This document shows positions 46,004-55,433 of a DNA stretch of 64,000 nucleotides, piece by piece (position 1 is the first letter of the stretch; the number at the start of each line of letters is the position of its first letter). The stretch is from Fervidobacterium_A thailandense (lineage in GTDB: Bacteria > Thermotogota > Thermotogae > Thermotogales > Fervidobacteriaceae). Under the pieces are notes generated by a model. It was given only the letters and a program-made list of their open reading frames with translations, had not been told where the DNA came from and did no database searches. A program made the position numbers and the translations under genes. The stretch is from assembly GCF_041505935.1 (NCBI RefSeq), contig NZ_CP140110.1; one strand, written 5' to 3'.

Positions 46004-46765
46004 ATGAATGAAGAAATACAACTCAATACTGTCTCTTTCAGTATCCTTAATGATATTCTCGAGTCTATCGCAAGTATCGTTTGTAAACCTTCTAAACGTA
46101 TGTATCTTCGCAAGTATGGCGATGTCGTCTTTCTCAAACTCTTGATCATTTTCCACTTCCTCCAATCACACTCGATTAGAGAACTACACAGGAAAATAAA
46201 AGCTAAGCAAGTAATTTTCGATGAAAAACTCCCATCGATACAGACAATAAGTTATCGAATGAAGAAAATAGACAAAGAGAAACTATCCGGGCTCGTTAAA
46301 AAACTGATCGGGAGTATCGTGGCTATAGAAAGCACAAGGCTAAAAAAGAACGAGAAGCTCCATCTGGTAATAGACATCCGAAGGGAAGAGTTAATAGCTT
46401 TTGCAATAAGCGACCAAAGGGACGTATGAGTAGCTGAAAAACTAATCGAAGGGATAAGGGGAAAAGTAATAGCCGACAGAGGATATGCCGAAGCTGAGTT
46501 TGTAAGGAAAACAGAAGGGTACATAAGGCCCAGGGGGAAAGCGGGAAAAGAATTTACTAAAAGGCCGTTGATAGGGAGTATATACATGCACAGGTGGAAA
46601 ATAGAGGAATTCATTCAGCGGCTGAAGATGAAGATAAATTTTGAGCGGAAAAAGTGGGAAGACGTGAAAGTATGGATAGAGTGGATGCTAATAGGGAGGA
46701 TGTTAGTGTACTTGGTAAATCGAATAAAGCAAGAACCAAGGACACTTGAAATTCTTTTTAATTAG
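46004..46765 (+). pseudogene. Transposase of the second IS type, copy 2, with the same in-frame TGA
   Basis: Sequence and translation equal copy 1, including the TGA (46427-46429) between ISDQRDV and VAEKLIEG. Catalytic blocks lie on both sides of the stop, so a truncated product would be inactive unless readthrough occurs or an intact copy elsewhere supplies transposase. The ribosome site GGAGG is 8 nt before the ATG and is inside the inverted repeat. Confidence 0.8.
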
Positions 46766-47033
46766 TTTGTTATTTTGGACAGGGTGAAATATTCACTTAA
46801 AATATTTTGTAACCAAGCAAATTTACAAGATCGCTGTAGGAAAAGGTTATAACTTGTAAAATGTACTAAAATGAACAACAAGAACGAACCTATTAAGCGA
46901 GATTTATCTTTGGTACTTTTCTAAAAAAACCACATCTTAGGAAAAATCTTCAGCACTTATCTTTATACTGAGAAATTGGCCTACTGTACAAAAATTCACA
47001 ATGAAAAGGTTGGTGCTCAAGGTGAGGACTGTT

Positions 47034-48467
47034 GTGAATAGTAGTTTGAATTTTTGGTTGCTCCTCCTGATTTATTCTTTAGGATCCGGAATTAACTTAA
47101 TTCTTCTTGGACATTTAATCGAATTGTCTCTTTCTTTTTCTATACTTTTTGGCATTTTAATACTTTTTTTTGATAATCAAGTACTCAAAAAGAGAAGTAT
47201 GTTTGACTTGATAGTTTTTTCATATTATTTCGTTTTCTTATATTTGGCACCAATTATTCAAACTCATCTAAATATATTCCCGAACAACATCGTTCTAGAG
47301 TACGAATTTGCCGTTTTTAATGTGTTACTATCAACCATATTCTTGGTTACATACTGGTTTGCAACAAACTTTGTGTATAATCCTTTCTATCATTCGTTGT
47401 CATGGACAAAAAAAATAAGAAGAATTGCTTTATACTTAGAGACGAATGGAAAATCAGCATTCAGAACGTTTTTCACTCTATCTATTTTGTTGTTGTTTAT
47501 TTTTAAAGAGTATATCTTTAACATTAGTGAAACATTTGAGGTAAACCCCACATACAAAACAGCATACGATCTTTTGGTTAGTAAATTTCTCCTTTTTGTT
47601 CCTTTTGTTCCATTTTACGTTTTTTCAACTTTTAAATGTAAACCATGGAAGCGTTTTTTTGGATTGTTTTCAACAGTCTTGTTATTAGCATTATCTAAAA
47701 ATCCGTTTAATGAAAAAAGAGCTCTGCTAGGTTCAATCTATATGTCAATATTAACATATTTCTTGTTAAAATCACGCTCTTTTTTACTAACAAAAGGGTT
47801 TCTAGTAGGTCTTTTAGTATCAATTGTATTAATGACACTTTTTCTATACCCTACGGTAAAAGCTTTGACTCATAGTAGCATCAAAATTTTTGAACTTGGT
47901 GCAAAGTATGAAGTAGTTTTGGAGGATATTTTTAACTATCTTTCAGACTTTACCGGAAATATTACATCGCTTGATTACGACAGCTGGGCAAATGCAATGG
48001 TAACCCTCAAATATACTTGGATGAAGGGGCATTCTTGGGGAAAACAGCTTGTCACAAGTCTTACTTTTTTTGTTCCACGTGCTCTATATCCAAACAAAGG
48101 TGAGGGCACGGGGGGAATTATTGGTGATTTTGTAATTTCAAACTACGGTGGATGGCAAAGGCAAATATCTAATCCTCTTTACTCCGAGTTTTATTACGAT
48201 CTTTCGTTTTTTGGAGTGTTTCTAGGTGCATTATTCCTTGATTTCTTAAGAAGATTTTCAAATGAACTGAAAGTTATTGGTAATGATTATTTATATTTGG
48301 TGTCCCTGTTTATAGATTTCTATACCTTGTATCTTTTGCGTGGTGATTTTATATCGTGTTTCGCTTACCTTACTGGTTATTTTGTTGCTGTACTTGTGTT
48401 GCCTTATATTTATTTATCGGCAGTTGGAAGTTTTCGAACGAACATACGAAGGTTAGCGTATGATTAA
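47034..48467 (+). CDS. wzy: Wzy-like oligosaccharide repeat-unit polymerase
   Basis: This is a 477-residue polytopic membrane protein with about 12 helices, very AT-rich and hydrophobic. Short polar loops include LSKNPFNEKRALLGSIY and FFVPRALYPNKGEGTGGIIGDFV...SNPLYSEFYYDLSFFGVFLGA, which matches the O-antigen polymerase/oligosaccharide polymerase pattern (Pro-Arg in a periplasmic loop, then Glu-Phe before a helix). It would polymerise lipid-linked repeat units in the periplasm. GTG 47034 is preferred (AAGGTGAGG 6 nt upstream). An in-frame ATG at 47001 lacks a ribosome site. Confidence 0.8.
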   Translation: MNSSLNFWLLLLIYSLGSGINLILLGHLIELSLSFSILFGILILFFDNQVLKKRSMFDLIVFSYYFVFLYLAPIIQTHLNIFPNNIVLEYEFAVFNVLLSTIFLVTYWFATNFVYNPFYHSLSWTKKIRRIALYLETNGKSAFRTFFTLSILLLFIFKEYIFNISETFEVNPTYKTAYDLLVSKFLLFVPFVPFYVFSTFKCKPWKRFFGLFSTVLLLALSKNPFNEKRALLGSIYMSILTYFLLKSRSFLLTKGFLVGLLVSIVLMTLFLYPTVKALTHSSIKIFELGAKYEVVLEDIFNYLSDFTGNITSLDYDSWANAMVTLKYTWMKGHSWGKQLVTSLTFFVPRALYPNKGEGTGGIIGDFVISNYGGWQRQISNPLYSEFYYDLSFFGVFLGALFLDFLRRFSNELKVIGNDYLYLVSLFIDFYTLYLLRGDFISCFAYLTGYFVAVLVLPYIYLSAVGSFRTNIRRLAYD

Positions 48468-48480
48468 ATAATAAATTAAC

Positions 48481-48555
48481 ACCCTGTCCAAAGTAAGTTA
48501 GGAATGATACTTGAAAAAACGAGCTACACCAAATAACATTCTATTAGTTAATCTT
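48481..48555 (+). mobile_element. Left-end fragment of the second IS type (copy 3)
   Basis: ACCCTGTCCAAAGTAAG and the following ~60 bp match the left end of copies 1 and 2, including GAGCTACACC. It stops at TTAATCTT, where an IS6-like copy begins, the same site as IS B in copy 1. Confidence 0.85.
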
Positions 48556-49193
48556 GAGTCTGTTCGACGATATGAATAAGTTACACTGACAAGAGATATC
48601 TCTCTCGGTCTTCAACAAAAATCTCGGTCTTTGAAATCCCCCTCGGCTCTCTAAAGCGATATTTTTCTCAGATTTGCCAAAACATCACCCCCACAGCTCT
48701 CGCAGCTTAACTTCTTCTGTATTCCACTTTCATTTACTCAACACACTCCACAACTCAGCCAAACGCAAATAGCTCTTCAAAATGATTCACCAGGTACTCC
48801 ATCAGCGGTCTTTGTATCTTCACCCAGCCTCCCGGCTCTTGCATTCTCAACTTCCGTTTGATGTTGTGGAGCACAACAAACGCTTTGATGTACTCAATCA
48901 CGTTCGATAACTTCTTGAACCCTCTTCTGATTTGTGTGAACATCGCAAGAAGGCTGTTTCTGGATTCTACCGCTTGATTTACTCTGGAGCTGATGGTTTT
49001 GTGGGAAATGTTTAGATACTCACAGGCTTGAGCGTATGAGGTTAATCCATCAGATAGCACAAGCTTAGGCTGACAAGGGAATATTAGCTTGATGGCCTCA
49101 AGAGTATCACGGTTGAGAGAGACACGGAAATTAGCAATCAGGTAGTTATCAAGACTGACAGCAAGAAAGACATAGATGGTATCGGTCTTTCCT
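48556..49193 (-). mobile_element. IS6-like insertion sequence, copy D (left half only)
   Basis: It begins with an intact left terminus GAGTCTGTTCGACG and follows the other copies until about 49193 in the middle of the transposase DDE domain, where the sequence changes to unrelated DNA leading to the IS110 gene. The right half is gone. Confidence 0.85.
48755..49193 (-). pseudogene. Truncated IS6-like transposase, copy D
   Basis: It encodes the last ~145 residues of the transposase, including LSDGLTSYAQACEYL and ESRNSLLAMFTQIRRGF. The zinc ribbons, the helix-turn-helix and the first catalytic Asp are lost. It has small differences from the other copies (GGWVKIQRPLMEYL). Confidence 0.85.
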
Positions 49194-49373
49194 TTTTAGG
49201 GGTACTCTAGAAAGTCAATAGGTGAATTCGAAAATTTGCATGTTGCTTAGATGAATCCTTCAGTTTTTAAGTTTTTGCCAATACCATATTTTTGCAACTT
49301 CTCGTCGCTTACGTGCATTCGTCCTTATCTTCGCTTTAGTTGTTATCTCTGCTTGCTCTCTCGGTCTTTGAAA

Positions 49374-50496
49374 TTATGCTTTCGTCATGTCAAATGACTC
49401 TTTTCTCGTCCATAATATCCATACTAACTCAGCTAATTTCTTCGCTATGGCTATTATCGCTTGCTTTGGCTTTTTGCCCCTTGATATTAGATCTCGGTAT
49501 TTATTCTTGTATTTCTCTATCAACCTTATCGCTCTTATCGCTAAGTTGTAGAATATCCTTCTCAGTACTTTGTTCCCTTTTTTCGATATTCCCTTGTGTT
49601 TTGTGCTTTATATACGAGACAAATTTCTCTTTGCTTTCGAACTTTTCAATATCTCCCACTTCAGAAATTATCGTTGCTTTTGTCGTATCACCCATACCAG
49701 GGATATCAGGAAAGTTTGTTTGATCGAATTGTTCCATCATTTGCTTGATTTGGTTATCGATGCTTTGGATTTGTTCTTTGATTTGCTTGAGTTGCTGAGT
49801 GATCGAGAGGATGATCGTTTGTGCAACTTGGTGTTTGTCTTTCCTACCAATGGAACGTTTGATTGCGTTGACAAATGCTTTGGCTTTCTGTTCGTTCCAG
49901 TTCCTGAAAGAGGTAAGCAGTTGGATGACTTGTTCTTCGTTCTTGATGATAGCCTGTTTTGAAGGGAATTTGCTCAGCAACTCAAGCAATACTTTTGAAT
50001 CAAGCTGAGAGAAGAAGTTGAGTACTTCGGGTAAATAAGAACGAAGAACATCTTTGAATCTCTTTTGCAAGTTGGCAGAAGATTCAACGAGGGAATATCG
50101 AAAGCGAACCAAATCGCGTAAAGCAAGTGTGTCTTCGTCTAAGTAAGACCATTCAGAGAGCTTATCGAAAAACCTTGCGCAAGTATCGGCAATTTGCTTT
50201 GCATCGATAGGGTCAGTTTTCGACTTTGAGGTGGAAAACTTTCTGACGAAATAAGGATGAAGGATGAAGACGTTAAAGTTGTGCTCGTTTAGGAAATCGA
50301 AGAGGTTGAGAGTAAAAGAGCCGGAAGCTTCCATGGCGATAGTAAGAGGTTCGTTGAACTTTTTCAAGAAGGTAATGAACTCGGAAAAGCCGTCGGAATT
50401 GAAAGGGAAAGACTTTGAGGTGATAAACTTGAACTGTTGGTTGATGACAGCGACATCGAACTTGGTAGTGGAGATATCGACCCCGACGAACAACAT
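49374..50496 (-). pseudogene. IS110-family transposase, frameshifted near the C-terminus
   Basis: The start MLFVGVDISTTKFDVAVIN (ATG 50496, AAAGGAG upstream) begins the DEDD domain, with MEASGSF and KTDPIDAKQIADT. The Transposase_20 part reads IPGMGDTTKATIISEVGDI. At about 49610 the frame is lost after FVSYI. The expected C-terminus continues in another frame as KHKGISKKGNKVLRRIFYNLAIRAIRL to a TAA at 49374-49376. The residues normally between SYI and the KGISKKGN block are missing, so a small deletion broke the gene. No inverted repeats are expected in this family. Confidence 0.87.
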
Positions 50497-50660
50497 GAAA
50501 CTCAGCTCCTTTCTTCCATACTCCTGTGGATAGATACGAGCTTGGAAGCTCATTACTCAAAAACATGTTAAGAAAGGAAGCTAAAACCCCAAAACAAGCT
50601 CGAAGCTTAGGAGGTGCACTAGCTTTAAGTAAATTATACACGATTTGTTTGGTAAGTAAC
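50497..50660 (-). ncRNA. Candidate non-coding end of the IS110 element (possible bridge RNA)
   Basis: About 160 nt precede the IS110 start codon. On the minus strand a TATAAT-like element (GTGTATAATTTAC) is followed by short hairpins such as GAGCTTCCAAGCTC. IS110-group elements encode a bridge RNA upstream of the transposase, so this is the expected place. The guide loops were not identified. Confidence 0.35.
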
Positions 50661-50675
50661 ACTACTATCATTTTA

Positions 50676-51987
50676 GAGTCTGTTCGACGATATGATTAGA
50701 GTTTGCTGATAGAGGGTATACCCCTCGTCCTTAAACAAAAATCTCGGTCTTTGAAATCATCCTTCGGCTCGCAAAAACGCTGTTTTTCTCAGCTTTGCCA
50801 AAACATCATCCCCGCTGCTCTCGCAGCTTGACTTCTTCAGTATTCCACTTTCATTTACTCAACACGCTCCACAACTCAGCCAAACGCAAATAGCTCTTCA
50901 AAATGATTCACCAGGTACTCCACCAGTGGTCTTTGTATCTTCACCCAGTCTCCTGGCTCTTGCATTCTCAACTTCCGCTTGATGTTGTGGAGCACAACGA
51001 ACGCTTTGATGTACTCAATCACGTTCGATAACTTCTTGAATCCTCTTCTGATTTGTGTGAACATCGCAAGAAGGCTGTTTCTGGATTCTACCGCTTGATT
51101 TACTCTGGAGCTGATGGTTTTGTGGGAAATGTTCAGATACTCACAGGCTTGAGCGTATGAGGTTAATCCATCAGATAGCACAAGCTTTGGCTGACAAGGG
51201 GATATTAGCTTGATGGCTTGGAGCGTATCACGGTTGAGAGAGACACGGAAGTTAGCAATCAGGTAGTTATCGAAGCTAACGGCAAGGAAGACATAGACAG
51301 TATCGGTCTTTCCCTTTGAAGCGAGTTTTTCGAACTTTTCATCGACACAAAGGACCTCAAAATGGATGGGAGTAAACTTGATGGCAGAAGAGAGTGCTTT
51401 TATCCAGCGGTAGATGGTAGAAACACTCGGGGAGTAGCCGTTGAGAGATAGGACGTTTCTGATTTGTCTGAATGAGAGGTTAGAGAAGAAGAGGATGAAG
51501 GCAAGAAGGCAGATGAAGAGAGGGTAGTTTGGGGAGAAAGGCAGGATGTTGGTTTGAGGAGAGGAGTTTTTGAGTAAGTAAACGTTAGACTTATACTTGC
51601 ATTTACGGCAGCGGAAACGGACGAAAGAAGAGCGAATTTTGTAGATTTCCATGGTAGTGTTGCAGTGAGGGCACCTGGGGTAGGAGAAGTTGAAGAGCTT
51701 GTTAGGGTTGGGTGAGCGAGAGGCCTTTGGGAAGGAGAAAGTGCGTTTGCAGCTTTGGCAGATGAAGCTGAAGACCTGGGTAAGGGAGCCGTCAGGAGCA
51801 CGGCGAAAGTAGCGGGAATTGACGTAGACTTTGGGATGATGGCAGTAAGGACAAGAGGGTCTTTGAGGAAGGTTGAGTTTTCTAGGCATAGGGTATACCT
51901 CCTTTCGTGGGGTGGAGGGGGGTGTACCCCTTTTTAAGGAATTATACAACAATTCGGTGGGTTTTCATAATTTCATGGAACAGTCTA
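50676..51987 (-). mobile_element. IS6-like insertion sequence, copy E (intact)
   Basis: The element is 1312 bp with complete ends (GAGTCTG... to ...CAGTCTA) and an exact 8-bp target duplication TCATTTTA (50668-50675, 51988-51995). It inserted just upstream of the galactofuranosyltransferase gene. Confidence 0.9.
50876..51889 (-). CDS. IS6-like transposase, copy E
   Basis: This is a 337-residue full-length transposase with all cysteine groups (one site reads CQSCKRTF instead of CPNCKRTF) and the complete DDE domain. ATG 51889 has AAAGGAGG 8 nt upstream. With copy A it is one of two copies with both intact ends and enzyme. Confidence 0.88.
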   Translation of the reverse strand: MPRKLNLPQRPSCPYCHHPKVYVNSRYFRRAPDGSLTQVFSFICQSCKRTFSFPKASRSPNPNKLFNFSYPRCPHCNTTMEIYKIRSSFVRFRCRKCKYKSNVYLLKNSSPQTNILPFSPNYPLFICLLAFILFFSNLSFRQIRNVLSLNGYSPSVSTIYRWIKALSSAIKFTPIHFEVLCVDEKFEKLASKGKTDTVYVFLAVSFDNYLIANFRVSLNRDTLQAIKLISPCQPKLVLSDGLTSYAQACEYLNISHKTISSRVNQAVESRNSLLAMFTQIRRGFKKLSNVIEYIKAFVVLHNIKRKLRMQEPGDWVKIQRPLVEYLVNHFEELFAFG

Positions 51988-52011
51988 TCATTTTATACAA
52001 GGGGTGAGTTT

Positions 52012-53130
52012 ATGGTTAACAATCCCAAACAGACAATAGGATTTTATTTAAGTACTCCGGTTCCTGCTATTACTGCTGAAAAGGCTCGTCAGGATTGTGA
52101 GCAAATACTTGAGACGCTCTCCCTAGAACGGGTTCCGGTGAGTGCGAGGAATATAGGGCTTAAACTGTGGGGATCGGGAAAAACGTTTCCAAGACTTGTT
52201 AAATTTTCTCTTGGAATACGATTTGCGGTTGTTTATGCGAGAGACGTCATAACCTATTTTAAAGGAAAGGATGTTTCAAAACAGAATATTTTCTTCCAAG
52301 GGTTGTTAAGCCCTTGGGAGATTCCCGCAGTTTTTTGTATTAGATTTTTATTTCGAAGAGGTAAGAGAGTTTTATTGGTTCACGACCTTGAAAGTATTCG
52401 TTTACGTAGTCCTCTTCGTTTACTACTGGAACGGATATTTCTGAAACAGTTCACCGATGTTATAGTCCATAGCTCGAAGATGGAAGAATATGTTAAGGAA
52501 CGGTTGAAATATCGAGGAAAATTACACGTACTGGGACTCTTCGATTTCTTAATAAGCGATGTTTCAAACCTTCCACGAGTCGGATTTCCAGATAGCGGCA
52601 AATTTGAAATCGTTTTTGCAGGGAATTTATCTCCACAGAAATCTCGCTTTCTATATGAACTCATTGCATTAAGAAACTTTAACCCACAAAAATTTGTTTT
52701 AAAAATTTATGGACCAAATTTTTTAATGGAAGAACATTCTCATCCCGCGGTTCGATATTGTGGTTATTTTCCTCCGTCTACGATATATAAGGAGCTGTCG
52801 GGGCATTTTGGACTTGTTTGGGATGGAGATAGTGCGGAGAAGCTATCAGGAAATACAGGGCTATATCTCTTGTATAATTCGCCGCACAAAGTATCTGCTT
52901 ACATAGTAAGCGGAATGCCGATAATCTGTCCAAAGTCTTCTGCTATTAGTGAGATGATCGAAAAATTTAACATCGGATTTTGTGTTGATTCTTTGCTTGA
53001 GCTTGACAAAACCTTAGAGAAAATTTCTAAAGCGCAGTACGAGGAATGGAAGAAAAATGTTGAATCAATAGCAAAAAAAATTTCGAGTGGCGAATTCCTG
53101 AAACGAATTGTCAAGGAGATCTTAAGCTAA
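52012..53130 (+). CDS. Beta-1,6-galactofuranosyltransferase-like glycosyltransferase
   Basis: This is a 372-residue GT-B enzyme. The N-terminal half ends in VLLVHDLESIRLRSPLRLLLERIFL, and the C-terminal half has FEIVFAGNLSPQKSRFL, GLVWDGDSAEKLSGNTGLYLLYNSPHKVSAYIVSGMPIICP, the pattern of the galactofuranosyltransferase group of Firmicutes capsule loci. Supporting context: the next recognisable gene is a broken UDP-galactopyranose mutase, the enzyme that makes UDP-galactofuranose. AAGGGGTGA precedes the ATG at 52012. Confidence 0.82.
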   Translation: MVNNPKQTIGFYLSTPVPAITAEKARQDCEQILETLSLERVPVSARNIGLKLWGSGKTFPRLVKFSLGIRFAVVYARDVITYFKGKDVSKQNIFFQGLLSPWEIPAVFCIRFLFRRGKRVLLVHDLESIRLRSPLRLLLERIFLKQFTDVIVHSSKMEEYVKERLKYRGKLHVLGLFDFLISDVSNLPRVGFPDSGKFEIVFAGNLSPQKSRFLYELIALRNFNPQKFVLKIYGPNFLMEEHSHPAVRYCGYFPPSTIYKELSGHFGLVWDGDSAEKLSGNTGLYLLYNSPHKVSAYIVSGMPIICPKSSAISEMIEKFNIGFCVDSLLELDKTLEKISKAQYEEWKKNVESIAKKISSGEFLKRIVKEILS

Positions 53131-53340
53131 GGTCTCACGTTTTCTGTGAAAAGTATTCTTGAACACGCTACCAAGATTTACAAAAAACTCGTGTACTTAT
53201 GTACTTTCCTTCGCAAAACAATAATATACCTAATATACCTAACATCGTGATGTGTTCGAGATTTCTGTTACAATATCAACCCGGAACTCCACACACAAAC
53301 ATTACCTTACAAGAATATTACATATGATAGTAGCTTTTTA

Positions 53341-53749
53341 AGTTGGTTGAATAAATTTTTCACGCAGTCTTGATAAATGAAAAGTCTCAAGGAACTTTCC
53401 ACGCAATTGTTTCTGTGGAAATGGACCAGGAGTATTACCAGCCGGTTGCGGTGGTGAATTATCCGAATGATTATGATTGGACAAGGATAACGGAGTACAA
53501 GTATTTTTTGGGAGAAAAGAGTCCGAAAACGGTTGTGCACTTTGAATATTCCATGCCAAAAGGAGAGCCATACACGTAGTAATGACCGCTGAGAATATGG
53601 AAAGACGGGAGAAATACATGAAAGAAGTTGAAAAACTTGAGAGAACAGGTGAGTACATTTTTGTTGGCAGGTTGGCTGAGTACAAGTACTATAATATGGA
53701 TCAGGTAATCGCGCGAGTCATCGAAAAAATGAAAGAGAGGTTATCGTAA
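53341..53749 (+). pseudogene. glf: UDP-galactopyranose mutase, C-terminal remnant
   Basis: YYQPVAVVNYPNDYDWTRITEYKYF and VVHFEYSMPKGEP match the late part of UGM. A frameshift at about 53575 follows, then VMTAENMERREKYMKEVEKL and FVGRLAEYKYYNMDQVIA to the TAA at 53747. The FAD-binding N-terminal two thirds is absent. The remnant lies between the galactofuranosyltransferase and a dead flippase, so UDP-Galf is no longer made from this locus unless another glf exists. Confidence 0.87.
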
Positions 53750-54452
53750 TTGGGTGTTGTGAAGAATTATGTTTACAATACTACGATAACGATCTTAAAT
53801 ATACTAGTTCCGTTTATCACGACGCCCTATCTGACAAGGTTTTGGATCCGGCAGGGTTAGGTGCTGTAGCGTTTACTTCATCAATTGTTCAGTACTTTGC
53901 TTAATTCGCAATTCTTGGGATTGAACTTTACGCTACTAGAGAGCTTGCCACCTTGAGAGAAAATTTTGGGCAGTTTTCTCAAACTTTTTAGGAGATTTTC
54001 TTTTCCAGATTCGTGAGTTTCATAACCTCAATGCTATTTTATCTGCTTTTTATTATCCATTTTGGAAATAGGTACAAGTCCTTGTTCATAATTCAAAGCC
54101 TTGTATTACTGAATACGGTGATTAATATCTCATTTTTGTACACGAGCTTAGAGGATTTTAACAAGATCACCCAAAGGGGAATTCTTTCGAGATTGCTGTG
54201 CGTCGCACTTATCTTGATGCTTGTGAGAAAACCTTCTGATTTTATCAAATATGCACTTATTGGAGTAATGTACGAAACCTTGGCAAATATATGGATGTGG
54301 TTCGGAGGACCTGTACGATTGAGTTTTAGGTTACCAAAATTCAGCGAAATAAAATTACATTTAGTCGGTGCACTGAAACTTTTTATTCCACTTCTTGCTA
54401 TACAAGTCTATGTTGTTCTGGACAAAACCATGGTTGGATTGCTCACAGACGA
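53750..54452 (+). pseudogene. Wzx-like polysaccharide flippase, truncated and frameshifted
   Basis: A TTG start with AGAGAGG upstream gives GVVKNYVYNTTITILNILVPFITTPYLTR. One missing G then shifts the frame (VLDPAGLGAVAFTSSIVQYF continues in the next frame). Two in-frame stops follow (near 53903 and 53991). From 54013 a long open frame gives several helices until IS copy F cuts it at LAIQVYVVLDKTMVGLLTDE. About half of the usual 480 residues remain. An unrelated-looking intact flippase lies at 58175. Confidence 0.87.
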
Positions 54453-55406
54453 GAGTCTGTTCGACGATATGATTAGGGTACGATAGTAAAGGGTATGCCG
54501 CCCGGTCTCCAACAAAAACTTCGGTCTTTGAAATCTTTTTTGACTCTCAAAAGCGCTATTTTCCACAGCTTTGCCAAAACATCATCCCCGCTGCTCTTGC
54601 AGCTCACTTACTTTGTATTCCGTTTTCATTTACTCAACACGCTCCACAACTCAGCCAAACGCAAATAGCTCTTCAAAATGATTCACCAGGTACTCCACCA
54701 GTGGTCTTTGTATCTTCACCCAGTCTCCTGGCTCTTGCATTCTCAACTCCCGCTTGATGTTGTGCAGTACAACGAACGCTTTGATGTAGCTGATCACGTT
54801 CGATAACTTCTTGAACCCTCTTCTGACTTGCGTGAACATCGCAAGAAGGCTGTTTCTGGATTCTACCGCTTGATTAGTCTTTGAACTGATGGTCTTGTGT
54901 TGGACGTTTAGGTACTCACAAGCTTGGGCATATGAGGTTAATCCATCAGATAGCACAAGCTTAGGTTGGCAAGGGAATATTAGCTTGATGGCTTGGAGCA
55001 TATCGCGATTGAGAGAAACACCGAAGTTGGCAATCAGGTAGTTATCAAGACTGACAGCAAGAAAGACATAGACGGTATCGGTCTTTCCCTTTGAGGCGAG
55101 TTTTTCGAACTTTTCATCGACGCAAAGGACCTTGAAGTGGATAGGTGAGAACTTGATGGCAGAAGAGAGAGTTTTTATCCAGCAGTAGATGGAGAAACAC
55201 TCGGGCAGTAGCCGTTGAAAGACAGAATGTTTCTGAATGGGCGTAGACTTTGGGATGATGGCAGTAAGAACAAGAGGGTCTTTGAGGAAGGTTGAGTTTT
55301 CTTGGCATATGGTATACCTCCTTTCGTGGGGTGGAGGGGGGGTACCCCTTTTTAAGGAATTATACAATAATTCGGTGGGTTTTTCATAATTCCGTGGAAC
55401 AGTCTA
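54453..55406 (-). mobile_element. IS6-like insertion sequence, copy F (internally deleted)
   Basis: Both termini are present, but the element is only 954 bp. The flanking octamers (ACAGACGA at left, ATAAACTA at right) differ, so its two sides were not joined by simple insertion. A deletion or recombination with another copy removed the flippase end and possibly more. Confidence 0.87.
54651..55308 (-). pseudogene. IS6-like transposase, copy F, deleted and frameshifted
   Basis: The start MPRKLNLPQRPSCSYCHHPKVY (ATG 55308) is joined by deletion to the region before IKTLSSAIKFSPIHFKVLCVDEKF in another frame. About 120 residues, including most of the zinc ribbons and the helix-turn-helix, are missing. 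The DDE part to the C-terminus is intact. Confidence 0.87.
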
Positions 55407-55433
55407 ATAAACTATTCTGAGAGGTGTATTGAC

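Larger units (their letters stand above)
45912..46785 (+). mobile_element. Second IS type, copy 2 (uninterrupted)
   Basis: This is an element of about 874 bp ending in CCTGTCCAAAGTAAG at the left and TTATTTTGGACAGGGT at the right. It appears identical to copy 1 over the transposase part. The left terminus reads CACCTGTCC where the other copies have ACCCTGTCC, so one base is lost there. No certain target duplication was found. Confidence 0.85.

Noticed and set aside
42473..46785. Composite transposon formed by the two copies of the second IS around the 44704 glycosyltransferase
   Set aside because: Same-direction copies flank the gene, but no outer target duplication was found, so movement as a unit is not supported.
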